From a bacterium (GTDB lineage Bacteria > Calditrichota > Calditrichia > RBG-13-44-9), in NCBI GenBank assembly GCA_020350205.1, contig CP070707.1:2646258-2680643 (forward strand): 34,386 nucleotides of DNA. Reading direction: 5' to 3'. The notes beneath the pieces are model-generated. The model did no database searches. It was not told where the DNA came from and saw only the letters and a list, made by a program, of their open reading frames with translations. Below, piece after piece: positions 1 through 7,541 of the stretch (its first letter is position 1; each line of letters begins with the position of its first letter). The translations under genes were made by a program, and so were the position numbers.

Positions 1-190
1 GGCCATTTATTCACGCTCTCACTTGATTTTTTCAGATTAGGTGGGATATATTAGTCTATCCAAACCGTAAAAATGTACAGACTTTACATAAATTTCCCTC
101 CTAAATCCAGTATTAGTTGCTCCCCCCGAAACATATTCCAACCAATTCATTGCAAACCATTGTTGATTTTATCATCATGGGAGATATCAA
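1..190. other. AT-rich leader with no gene
   Basis: I see no gene in this stretch. It ends with GGGAGA about six bases before the ATG at 191, a usable ribosome binding site for the first gene. No clear promoter hexamers or hairpin could be assigned. Confidence 0.5.
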
Positions 191-925
191 ATGAACGGGT
201 TAAAAAAACCATGGATTCATATTCTGATTATTTATGTTGTTTTTAGAACCATTTCTGTTTTCGGGCAATCTGTGGAAAAACAATTTACGGAGAAGAAAGT
301 TGTAGTCACCTCGTCGCAAAATAATATTGAAGTGGTCTTAGACGATGAAACGGTAGGAGTAACCCCTCTGAGAAAAACATTTTTTACGGAGTCCGACACC
401 CTCCTGTTACAGTTTAAAAAAGAAGGGTATTTGACACAAACCTACCTGCTGGATTACTCAACACGTTTGGAACATGAATTTAAAGTAGATTTAATGAGGG
501 GGTCAAAAAATAAAAAGGTAGCTGTTATTTCATCGACTCTCATTCCGGGGAGTGGTCAATTTTATACAGGGAGGTATATGAGCGGTTTTATTATCGCAAG
601 CCTCACTTTTGGGTCATTATATGGAAGTATGAATGCCAATAAAACCTATACGGATGCCAAGAATGATTACTTAAAAGCAAAAGATAACTATGAGAAAAAT
701 TTAAGTGTGACCAGTTTTGCCCCTCTCTATGAGGAGATGCAGAAAACCTACGATATCATGGAAGAGAAATATAAGACCCGGCGGATCTTTTATTCTGTGA
801 CAGCAGTATTTTGGTTGTATAATATTGTTGATTCATACCTTTTTTTCCCGAAACAAAAAACCATCTATCTTTCCCTTCAGGCATATCCAGAGTGCATTCG
901 GATTACATGCAATCTCAACATATGA
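191..925 (+). CDS. PEGA-domain / DUF5683-like membrane protein
   Basis: The 244-residue product starts with an uncleaved or cleaved signal segment (about residues 9-25, ending near FGQS). Residues about 36-100 look like a PEGA domain: a beta-rich stretch with DDETVGVTPL and FKKEGYLTQ. Residues about 108-145 (STLIPGSGQFYTGRYMSGF) match the DUF5683 pattern seen in FCB-group envelope proteins. A second hydrophobic segment lies at about 203-220. PEGA domains are extracytoplasmic beta-sandwich modules often tied to the cell wall or S-layer, so an envelope role is inferred; no enzymatic motif is visible. The start is set by GGGAGA. The next gene starts 11 bases after the stop, so the two are probably co-transcribed. 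Confidence 0.75.
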   Translation: MNGLKKPWIHILIIYVVFRTISVFGQSVEKQFTEKKVVVTSSQNNIEVVLDDETVGVTPLRKTFFTESDTLLLQFKKEGYLTQTYLLDYSTRLEHEFKVDLMRGSKNKKVAVISSTLIPGSGQFYTGRYMSGFIIASLTFGSLYGSMNANKTYTDAKNDYLKAKDNYEKNLSVTSFAPLYEEMQKTYDIMEEKYKTRRIFYSVTAVFWLYNIVDSYLFFPKQKTIYLSLQAYPECIRITCNLNI

Positions 926-936
926 AAGGGAATAAA

Positions 937-1788
937 ATGCGAAAGACAAAAATTTACAATGGCAAGATGATAATTTTTACTATGATCTATCTGGGAATTT
1001 TATACCAGTGTGATTCCCTGCCGGATAAGCCATCTTATCTGTATTACGATCCCAATAATCCGGATTACCAGAAACCCCGGGTCACCATTTTAACACCCTC
1101 TAATGACGCGGTTATTGCCTCGGATGAAGTCACGTTTGCCTGGGAAAGCAATACTCCCGGTCAGTCCTATATTTACCGGCTGGATAATAATCCCTACAGC
1201 CCTTTAACCATGGAAAAATCGGTGAGTTTTCAGAATCTTGTTAACGGAATGCATTATTTTTCGGTTTACGGAAGGTATCCCACCGGGTATACCAGTACAT
1301 CTGCGTATTGCCGATTTTTAATCTGGAATTATGGTGGACCGGGTCTCACAATTTATCCCGCTGAAATCAGTCAATATGTATCTTGGGTGTTTTATGTGCA
1401 ATTAATTGTCATTGATACCAGCCCAATCAATTCTGTATATTGTAAAATCCTCTATAATTCAGCTGTGGTGGAAGCCACTACCATTGATTTTTATGGGAAT
1501 GATCAGGCTTTCCTGCTACAGAATGGTGGAAATCTAGTCAATAATGCGGATATTGATAGCCTTCATGGACAGATCGTCATAAATAGTCAGGTGATGAATG
1601 GCACCCCCCCGGATGTTGACGGGAGTGGAAGAATTGCAGAACTGGGTTTTCGTTTTTTTGAAGTAGGCACAACCCGGGTTGAAATTTCCACAGATAGTTA
1701 CTTTATGAATAGTAGTGGTACACAAATACCGCTGACACTTTTTCAGGAAAGTACATTAATTGCTACAGACAAGCAGGTTAAACCCTGA
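937..1788 (+). CDS. Lipoprotein with Ig-like and cohesin-like domains
   Basis: The protein has 283 residues. I chose the ATG at 937 because GAAAGGG sits six bases upstream; an in-frame ATG at 892 overlaps the preceding gene and has no such site. A hydrophobic N-terminus ends in ILYQC, a weak lipobox, so lipidation is possible. Residues about 45-125 look like an Ig/fibronectin-type beta-sandwich (PRVTILTPSNDAVIASDEVTF, then an aromatic-rich GMHYFSVYGRY strand). Residues about 135-270 follow the cohesin pattern: a PAEISQYVSW opening, a strand for a bound ligand face (VYCKILYNSAVVEATTIDF), then DGSGRIAELGFRFF near the end. Cohesin-like domains mediate protein-protein contacts on cell surfaces. 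No dockerin partner is visible. Function is unknown beyond surface adhesion or scaffolding by inference. Confidence 0.65.
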   Translation: MRKTKIYNGKMIIFTMIYLGILYQCDSLPDKPSYLYYDPNNPDYQKPRVTILTPSNDAVIASDEVTFAWESNTPGQSYIYRLDNNPYSPLTMEKSVSFQNLVNGMHYFSVYGRYPTGYTSTSAYCRFLIWNYGGPGLTIYPAEISQYVSWVFYVQLIVIDTSPINSVYCKILYNSAVVEATTIDFYGNDQAFLLQNGGNLVNNADIDSLHGQIVINSQVMNGTPPDVDGSGRIAELGFRFFEVGTTRVEISTDSYFMNSSGTQIPLTLFQESTLIATDKQVKP

Positions 1789-1912
1789 ATCCCCATCATA
1801 AGAGGGCTTCATACCCTGGTCAGAAATTTTATACTTTATAGTTTACTCGCTAAACCAAGCATTTACACTAAATGAATGTGAAGACTATTGTCGGGATTAG
1901 ACATATTAAAAA

Positions 1913-2353
1913 ATGATGGATACTAATATAAAGATTGCGAAAACCGATTCAGAGATCTTAGGTTGCTTTGAGGTGATGAAGGAACTTCGTCCGCAGTTGG
2001 TAGTCGGGAATTTTATTGCCCGGATCCGGCAGCAAGAAGGGGAGGGCTATCAGTTATGCTATCTCGTGGAGGAAAACAAACCGCTGGCCGTGGCGGGATT
2101 TCGCCTGGGACACAATCTGGCCTGGGGACGCTTTCTTTATGTTGATGATTTAGTCACACTTGCCAGTTACCGCTCCCGCGGATATGGTTCCAAGCTTCTC
2201 GCATGGCTATTGGAGTATGCCGTGAAAGAAAATTGCGATCAGTTTCATCTGGATTCCGGGGTGTGGCGGGCGGAGGCTCATCGGTTTTATGAACGGGAGG
2301 GGATGGAACTTTCCAGTTATCATTTTCGAAAAATCCTCCAAAGTTCAACCTGA
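1913..2353 (+). CDS. GNAT-family N-acetyltransferase
   Basis: The 146-residue product has the GNAT fold order. A beta-strand RFLYVDDLVTLASYR is followed by the acetyl-CoA pyrophosphate-binding motif RSRGYGSKLL (R-x-x-G-x-G) and a long helix, then HLDSGVWRAEAHRFYEREGM, the usual C-terminal strand and helix. Length is typical of stand-alone GNATs. The substrate cannot be told from sequence. Two adjacent ATGs (1913 and 1916) could serve as start; neither has a strong Shine-Dalgarno sequence. The gene stands alone, about 125 bases after its upstream neighbour. Confidence 0.85.
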   Translation: MMDTNIKIAKTDSEILGCFEVMKELRPQLVVGNFIARIRQQEGEGYQLCYLVEENKPLAVAGFRLGHNLAWGRFLYVDDLVTLASYRSRGYGSKLLAWLLEYAVKENCDQFHLDSGVWRAEAHRFYEREGMELSSYHFRKILQSST

Positions 2354-2460
2354 TAACCATCGGTTCAGAATCCTGTTGAGAGAAGGCTTGTCTTAAGAAT
2401 AAATTGTTATCAAATTTATTTCCTGAAAACATCATTCATGACTTAAAGATCATTGATTTT

Positions 2461-2481
2461 CTTTTACAATTCTTGTAAAAG
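2461..2481. repeat. 9-bp perfect hairpin before decayed gene
   Basis: CTTTTACAA and TTGTAAAAG form a perfect nine-pair stem around a TTC loop. It directly precedes the ribosome-binding-like AGGAG at 2483-2487. There is no T-tract, so it is not a good terminator. It may be an operator or leader hairpin of the decayed gene that follows. Confidence 0.5.
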
Positions 2482-2493
2482 CAGGAGAAGACG

Positions 2494-2723
2494 ATAAAAA
2501 AACCAAACCTTGGTCTCATCCGTATTGATTTGCAGCATCCTTGTTCTATTCAACTGTACAGATCAAAAAGTTAGTGAAAAAAGGAATAGTCATTTTTGCC
2601 TGTCCGGGGGGTTTAAAAGCAGCAGGAAAAACACCGGAAGATCTCATGCCCGGTATTGCGGTGACGGATAAGGACGGATTCTTCAACTTCACCCAAGGTC
2701 GGATTCTCACACTGGATTATTAG
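2494..2723 (+). pseudogene. Decayed DsrE-family protein gene
   Basis: An open stretch ending at 2723 encodes the C-terminal half of a DsrE/DsrF-like protein: KKLVKKGIVIFACPGGLKAAG, GKTPEDLMPGIAV and the closing GRILTLDY. The N-terminal half is missing and no ATG lies in this frame. Upstream, AGGAG (2483-2487) sits six bases before ATA (2494), where an ATG AAA AAA would be expected. Skipping one A in the A-run gives a reading that resembles a lipoprotein signal peptide (LICSILVLFNC). The simplest reading is a former secreted DsrE-like gene with a lost start codon, a frameshift in the A-run and an internal deletion. DsrE proteins act in sulfur transfer; this copy is probably non-functional. Confidence 0.55.
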
Positions 2724-2810
2724 ACAAACGCAAATAGTTGATTCGTGAACATACCGCAGCGAGATTCTCCGCGGAAATTGAGTCGCTATTAAAGACAGGA
2801 AATGGAAATT

Positions 2811-3554
2811 ATGGCAGAGAAGCATTTTTTTGAACAGCAGGAATATACCCGCTCCTATCTGATCCCCTATTTTCATAAACATATGCCGTCATTCGAGAAT
2901 TTCAATGTTCTTGAGATCGGATGCGGAGAAGCCGGCTTGATGAATGTATTCAACGAAATGGGAATCAGGACCGTAGGCGTGGAACTGGAACCCAGCCGGG
3001 TGGAGATTGCCCGTCAGAAAAATCCTCATCTCAATATTCAGGTGGGAGACATTACGGATCCCAAAATTGTTAACAGTCTGGGATCAGAATTTGATCTGAT
3101 CATCATGCGGGATGTCATTGAGCATGTCCCGGATCGTGAGACGGCCTTGGCCCACTTGTACCAGCTTTTAAGGGAATCGGGTTATCTGTATGTCACATTT
3201 CCCCCGCGCTTCTCGGGTTTTGCAGGGCATCAGCAGAATGGAAAAACCCTGCTACGGTATATACCTTACCTGCACTTACTGCCGAAATTCCTGATCGCAT
3301 CACTGGGCAGGTTGTTTCACGAAAATCCCGCCGTGATACGGGCCGTTACAGAAAATTACCAGATTGGACTATCGATTCGTGCGTTTAAAAAATATTTGAA
3401 GCAGTATAAATTTGCGGTGATTCAGTGGGACCTTTATCTTTCGCGACCTATCTATCAAATCAGGTTTCAAGCGCCAGTAGTGAAATTTCCATCCGTCCCG
3501 TTGTTACAGGAATTCCTGGCGTTCGGCTGCGAATGCCTACTTCAAAAAGGCTGA
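2811..3554 (+). CDS. Class I SAM-dependent methyltransferase
   Basis: The product is about 247 residues. Motif I, VLEIGCGEAGL, is followed by the acidic strand end VGVELEP, an IQVGDITD strand, and DLIIMRDVIEHVPD, the post-motif region typical of Methyltransf_11/23 proteins. The C-terminal third (PRFSGFAGHQQNG onward) resembles methyltransferases acting on lipid or polyketide-like substrates, but the substrate is unknown. An in-frame ATG lies at 2802, but AGGA at 2797-2800 is too close to it and well spaced for 2811. The gene is about 90 bases after the DsrE remnant and 84 bases before the next gene. Confidence 0.85.
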   Translation: MAEKHFFEQQEYTRSYLIPYFHKHMPSFENFNVLEIGCGEAGLMNVFNEMGIRTVGVELEPSRVEIARQKNPHLNIQVGDITDPKIVNSLGSEFDLIIMRDVIEHVPDRETALAHLYQLLRESGYLYVTFPPRFSGFAGHQQNGKTLLRYIPYLHLLPKFLIASLGRLFHENPAVIRAVTENYQIGLSIRAFKKYLKQYKFAVIQWDLYLSRPIYQIRFQAPVVKFPSVPLLQEFLAFGCECLLQKG

Positions 3555-3638
3555 CCGTAAAGTAATATTCTGGTATCAACTCAAAATGTCAATATTATTG
3601 TGAATTGGAGAATTGCCGGATTAAGAGGAAACGGAAAC

Positions 3639-4175
3639 ATGATCCCTGCCCCTACCATTATCCTCTACATTGCCTGCAGCCTTGACGGTTATATTGCCCG
3701 GAAAAACGGGAGTGTTGACTGGTTGTCCGGCCTGGAAACGGAGAGCGAAGATTTTGGATACCTGAAATTTTATGCCTCGGTAGATGCCCTGATTATGGGT
3801 CGCAAAACGTATCAACAGATTGTAGGTTTTGGGGAATGGCCTTACCCGGATAAACCCTGTTATGTGTTCAGTCACCGTCACCTGAAGCTGACAATCCCTG
3901 ATGTTGTGGTGGTATCGGATTCGCTTGAAAAGGTTCAGCACTCTTTTAAAAAAAAGCGATACCGCAGAGTTTGGCTGGTCGGGGGTGCTGAATTGATCAA
4001 ATCATATTTAAATGCGTCCATGATTCATGAAATGATCATCACTTTTATCCCATTACTCCTTGCTGAAGGTATACCGCTATTTCTGCCGGGCATTTCCGAA
4101 CAAAAATTAATCCTTCTTGGCACTTCCTCGTTTTCACAGGGAGTGACACAAACACATTACCGGATAGGAGATTGA
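3639..4175 (+). CDS. RibD C-terminal / dihydrofolate reductase-like protein
   Basis: The 178-residue product shows the DHFR-like RibD_C pattern: IACSLDGYIARKNGSVDWL at the N-terminus, ALIMGRKTYQQI, WPYPDKPCYVFSH, and the nucleotide-binding VWLVGGAELI. The C-terminal IITFIPLLLAEGIPLF is also characteristic. Stand-alone members (YyaP/YwjB type) are probable NADPH-dependent reductases with unknown substrates. The ATG at 3639 is preceded by AGAGGAA eight bases upstream; a GTG at 3600 is in frame but lacks a site. The downstream methyltransferase starts three bases after the stop, so the two form a transcription unit. Confidence 0.85.
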   Translation: MIPAPTIILYIACSLDGYIARKNGSVDWLSGLETESEDFGYLKFYASVDALIMGRKTYQQIVGFGEWPYPDKPCYVFSHRHLKLTIPDVVVVSDSLEKVQHSFKKKRYRRVWLVGGAELIKSYLNASMIHEMIITFIPLLLAEGIPLFLPGISEQKLILLGTSSFSQGVTQTHYRIGD

Positions 4176-4178
4176 ACA

Positions 4179-4958
4179 ATGGATGAAGATTTTAACAAAT
4201 CGCTCAGTGATTCCATGGAGACCCATCCGGATTTCCTTCCTTATTTACCGGAGCTCTTGGTGGATTTGTGGGATTTGGGAAGTGCTCCGGACAAAATTGT
4301 TGACATTCTGCGCCCCGTAAACCTGCCACCGAACAGCACCCGGGTGCTGGATCTGGGTTGTGGAAAAGGGGCCGTTTCGGTTTTATTGGCCAAGACTTTT
4401 GGTTTTCAGGTGGTTGGAATTGATGGGTGCGAGCCGTTTCTAGAGGTGGCTCGTCAAAAGGCCCATGAATATGAGGTGGAATCAAAATGTGAATTTATTC
4501 TGACCGATTTGAGATCCTATGTTCAAAAAGCCTGCAATTTTGATATTGTGATTCTCGCCTCTCTAGGAAGTGTACTGGGGAATCTTGCCGAAACCGTGGC
4601 AAAACTTCGCATAGCTCTGCGTCCCGGCGGATACATGGTGATTGATGACGGATTTCTCAAAACGGAAAACAAGCTGAATCGGACGGGGTATGCCTATTAT
4701 CTATCGCATACCGAATCGATCCGTCAGTTGATCTCGCAAGGAGATTCTCTTATAGGCGAAATTCTGCTGGATGATGAGCATAATCGAGCAATCAACCAGC
4801 GGTATTTGCAGGCGATGAAAAGCCGTCGGAATGATTTATTGAAGAAATATCCACATATACGCAAAGAAGTCGATGAATATATCCGGAATCAGGAAATTGA
4901 ATGTGAAATCATTGAAAAAAATTTAAAGGGTGTGGTGTGGCTGGTTCAGAAAAAGTAG
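4179..4958 (+). CDS. Class I SAM-dependent methyltransferase
   Basis: The 259-residue product carries motif I VLDLGCGKGAVSVLLA (about residues 56-71) and VVGIDGCEPFLE as the ribose-binding acidic loop. CEFILTDLR and FDIVILASLGSVLG are followed by the LRPGGYMVIDDG strand. The C-terminal part is helical and charged (RRNDLLKKYPHIRKEVDEYI) and may form a lid. The substrate is unknown. It is coupled to the RibD-like gene three bases upstream; the pair could act on the same small molecule, but that is inference only. Confidence 0.85.
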   Translation: MDEDFNKSLSDSMETHPDFLPYLPELLVDLWDLGSAPDKIVDILRPVNLPPNSTRVLDLGCGKGAVSVLLAKTFGFQVVGIDGCEPFLEVARQKAHEYEVESKCEFILTDLRSYVQKACNFDIVILASLGSVLGNLAETVAKLRIALRPGGYMVIDDGFLKTENKLNRTGYAYYLSHTESIRQLISQGDSLIGEILLDDEHNRAINQRYLQAMKSRRNDLLKKYPHIRKEVDEYIRNQEIECEIIEKNLKGVVWLVQKK

Positions 4959-5015
4959 CAAAAGTGATAAATTTGTCTTATATTTTATTAATTCACTTAC
5001 CTGAAAGGAGGCCTT

Positions 5016-5429
5016 ATGATACAAAGATTATGGATTGTTCTTTCTTTACTGCTTTTGATTGTACTCTTTTCAAATCTGTCCGCACAGATGGATGCGGTTA
5101 TTGAAGTACCGGAAATGGTATTCTGTACAGGTGTGGATGATCGGGTGCCGGTAGGTGCCGATACCATGTTCTTGAATACGGTGGAGCAGGTCTACTGTTT
5201 TACCAAGATTACCGGCGTTAGCGAGACCACTACAATTTCTCATGTCTGGTATTATAATGACAATGAGATGGCCCGGGTAGGCCTGACCGTAAGCGGTGAT
5301 CCCTGGAGAACCTGGAGCTCCAAGCGTATTACTGAAGAGTGGGGCGGTGCCTGGCGGGTTGATGTGGTTTTGGAAACTGGAGAAATATTGAAGAGTATGG
5401 AATTTACCATTCAATCCACATCGGAATAG
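5016..5429 (+). CDS. DUF2914 domain exported protein
   Basis: The 137-residue product begins with a signal peptide (LWIVLSLLLLIVLFSNLSAQ), followed by a single DUF2914 domain. Family features are VEQVYCFTKITGV, TTISHVWYYNDNEMARV, the WRTWSSKRI strand, and the closing GGAWRVDVVLETGEIL. DUF2914 proteins are small beta-sandwich modules outside the membrane with no known catalysis. AAAGGAGG lies just upstream of the ATG, the strongest ribosome binding site in this part of the window, suggesting high expression. A strong terminator follows. Confidence 0.85.
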   Translation: MIQRLWIVLSLLLLIVLFSNLSAQMDAVIEVPEMVFCTGVDDRVPVGADTMFLNTVEQVYCFTKITGVSETTTISHVWYYNDNEMARVGLTVSGDPWRTWSSKRITEEWGGAWRVDVVLETGEILKSMEFTIQSTSE

Positions 5430-5465
5430 TTTCCTGATAAATATGCAAAAGAAGTCTGCTCTCAG

Positions 5466-5502
5466 GCCACCTGAAAATTTTCAGGTGGCTTTTTTATTTT
5501 TA
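5466..5502 (+). terminator. Strong intrinsic terminator after DUF2914 gene
   Basis: Positions 5466-5489 form a perfect 24-base palindrome (GCCACCTGAAAA and its complement), followed directly by CTTTTTTATTTTT. The T-tract lies only on the + side. The stop codon of the opposing TrpF-like gene (5481-5483) sits inside the stem, so that gene's last codons are made of terminator sequence. Confidence 0.85.
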
Positions 5503-6173
5503 ATAAGTTTCTGAAAGGCTTGTCGCGCACCGCTAACAAATGCCCTTACTTTTTTCTCATCTTTGTCCCCCTGAGGATCTTCCAATCCGGTATGAGCATC
5601 GACGCCGGCCGGGCGAACCTGCCAGATTGCCTGACCGACATTATCAGGATTAAGTCCCCCGGCCAGAATTACCGGTTTAGGAGACAGTTCCACAATCCAG
5701 CGGCTGATTTCCCAGTCATGGGTTTTACCGGTTGCCCCCTGAGCACCGCTTTCCGGGTCGAATGTATCGGTTATAAACGCATCAATATAAGGGGAATACT
5801 GTTGAATGTGGTGTTCAAGTTCTACCCTGTTTTCTCTTCCAATGATAAGACTTTTAAAAATCTTAAGATAGGATGCCTTTCCCCTAAGAATGTTTAATTC
5901 TTTCAGGGAAATATCTCCATGAATCTGAACCACCGTGACTTTTAAAGAGAGAGATAGTTCTATGATCTTCCTGCTGTCAGACAGATAGGTAATCAATACG
6001 GCCTTGGAAGTTCGCGGTACTTGCCGAATCAGGCAGGCAGCTTCCGGCTCAGAAATATCCTCCTGATGATGGGATAAACGAAAGGGGAAACCGATATAGT
6101 CCACCTGACTTGAAAGCAGGATATTCAGGTCATGTTGACCCCTGACCCCCGCTATCTGGATAATATTTTTCAT
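5481..6173 (-). CDS. TrpF-like phosphoribosylanthranilate isomerase family protein
   Basis: The 230-residue product has the TrpF beta/alpha-barrel order: IQIAGV (strand 1), DYIGFPF, VVQIHGD (residues 82-87), AFITDTFDP with Asp136 at the general-acid position, GATGKTHDW, VILAGGLNPDNV, and GVDAHTGLED at the phosphate-binding end. True TrpF enzymes have KICG, whose Cys is the general base; here Ala8 replaces it. The usual VDVSSGVE is VDAHTGLE. No other trp genes are nearby. It follows the NQR-associated genes by about 60 bases on the same strand, with no clear ribosome binding site. It may be a TrpF paralogue with another activity. Fold assignment is confident; function is not. Confidence 0.75.
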   Translation of the reverse strand: MKNIIQIAGVRGQHDLNILLSSQVDYIGFPFRLSHHQEDISEPEAACLIRQVPRTSKAVLITYLSDSRKIIELSLSLKVTVVQIHGDISLKELNILRGKASYLKIFKSLIIGRENRVELEHHIQQYSPYIDAFITDTFDPESGAQGATGKTHDWEISRWIVELSPKPVILAGGLNPDNVGQAIWQVRPAGVDAHTGLEDPQGDKDEKKVRAFVSGARQAFQKLIKNKKAT

Positions 6174-6233
6174 ATAGTATTGTGAGATTTAAAAATCTGG
6201 AGAGAGAAAATCAAGAGCGGAATTTTATAATTC

Positions 6234-6446
6234 TCAGGTACTTTTGGTCGCTTTGTACTTCTCTACAAAATCAACTTTTTCACTGTAGCAGGAATGGTAC
6301 CGCTCTCCTTCTTCGGGGTCGGTATCGCAATGCCTCCCCCCACAGCATCCGGACGGTCTTTTTTTATATTGGCTAAAATGCAGTGCCATAAGCATGATTG
6401 ATATGGCCAGTACAAAGAATAAAAATGCTACAATATATTCAGTCAT
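6234..6446 (-). CDS. nqrM: NqrM-like Cys-rich membrane protein (NQR maturation)
   Basis: The 70-residue product has one N-terminal membrane helix (about residues 4-24), a basic stop (YKKRP), then a cysteine cluster with Cys34, Cys35, Cys40 and Cys53 (SGCCGGRHCD). This is the layout of NqrM (DUF539), which delivers iron for the intramembrane centre of NqrD/NqrE. The spacing differs from Vibrio NqrM, and an FeoB-associated Cys-rich protein is an alternative. Context decides: it starts one base after the apbE stop in the NQR cluster. An ATG at 6458 is also in frame, but GGAA is better placed for 6446. Confidence 0.65.
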   Translation of the reverse strand: MTEYIVAFLFFVLAISIMLMALHFSQYKKRPSGCCGGRHCDTDPEEGERYHSCYSEKVDFVEKYKATKST

Positions 6447-6447
6447 G

Positions 6448-7488
6448 TTAATTTCCATTTTGATTTTGTTTTAGAATTTTATCAAATCCATCGGTCATCT
6501 TTTCACTGAACCGGTCATTTTCTCTAACAATAAGAAAAACCGGGAGTTCCAACTGTTCTGCGAATTTCAAACCCAGATCAGGACCCAGCACATCGATGGC
6601 AGTGGCATATCCGTCTGCCAGCATACAGGATTCGTGAATCACGGTGACAGAGGCCAGGGTGTGCTCAATCGGTCTTCCAGTGCGAGGATCAATCGTATGG
6701 GAATATCGTTTTCCCTCTATTTCGAAATAGTTCCGGTAATCTCCGGAGGTGGCTACTGCCAGGTTGGATAATGGGATTACTTTTTGAATACTATCACTGT
6801 TATCTGGGGTGGAAACACCGATCTTCCATGTTTTTCCATGCTGATTCAGACCGCGGGTTTTAATTTCTCCCCCGATGTCCACCATGAAATTTTTGAGCAT
6901 TCGTTTTTCAAGATAGTGTACCACCCTGTCCACGCCATACCCCTTGGCGATAGCGGAGAGATCACAATACATGGCTGAAATTCCTTTACGAATGGCAGGC
7001 GGATTTTCCTGGATGAACAAATTTTTATATCCGACGGTTGCTTTCCTGCTATCAATATCCTTATCGCTGGGAATGCGGCTCTGCTGGTGTTCCGGTCCGA
7101 ATCCCCACAAATTGACCAGTGGTCCCACCGTAATATCAAATGCTCCGTCGGAAAGCTCGGAAATTTTTTGGGAGGCGATAATCACTTCCATTAAATTACC
7201 GGAGATCTTGAACCAGTTGGTTTTATCATAGTGATTAAATTGTGATATTTCGGAAGAGTCGATGTAGGTTGACATGTGCTGATTGATAGTGATTAGAAGG
7301 CTATCAATTCCCTGACTTATCGTCAGTGAATCCTGGCCTGCCCGGGTAAGGTCGGTTTGCACAATCTTGACTGAATATACGGTACCCATGGTGGAACCGT
7401 GGATCAGTAGCAGGTTTCTGTCTTCTTTTACGGAAGTGCAACTAATTAAAGTAATAAGCAGAAGTGCCGGAAAGTGGTGGAATTTCAT
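6448..7488 (-). CDS. apbE: FAD:protein FMN transferase ApbE
   Basis: The 346-residue lipoprotein has signal peptide and lipobox LISC (Cys17). Family motifs are in order: GSTMGTVYSV (31-40), the DGAFDITVGPLVNLWGFG stretch (114-131), DLSAIAKGYGVD (176-187), VDIGGEIKTRG, HTIDPRTGRP (264-273) and ADGYATA (291-297), the Mg/FAD-binding end. ApbE uses FAD to attach FMN to threonine in periplasmic-facing flavoproteins. NqrB and NqrC encoded in the same cluster carry such threonines, so they are the expected substrates. The first codons have only a weak ribosome binding site. It is followed immediately by the NqrM-like gene. Confidence 0.95.
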   Translation of the reverse strand: MKFHHFPALLLITLISCTSVKEDRNLLLIHGSTMGTVYSVKIVQTDLTRAGQDSLTISQGIDSLLITINQHMSTYIDSSEISQFNHYDKTNWFKISGNLMEVIIASQKISELSDGAFDITVGPLVNLWGFGPEHQQSRIPSDKDIDSRKATVGYKNLFIQENPPAIRKGISAMYCDLSAIAKGYGVDRVVHYLEKRMLKNFMVDIGGEIKTRGLNQHGKTWKIGVSTPDNSDSIQKVIPLSNLAVATSGDYRNYFEIEGKRYSHTIDPRTGRPIEHTLASVTVIHESCMLADGYATAIDVLGPDLGLKFAEQLELPVFLIVRENDRFSEKMTDGFDKILKQNQNGN

Positions 7489-7541
7489 GGGGGATTCTTA
7501 TACCTTCTGATTGATAAATCGGTCGAAACAGGAAAAGACTG

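Noticed and set aside
6182..6376. Open frame of 64 codons antisense to the NqrM-like gene
   Set aside because: The opposite strand has better support from operon context, a membrane helix and the Cys cluster.
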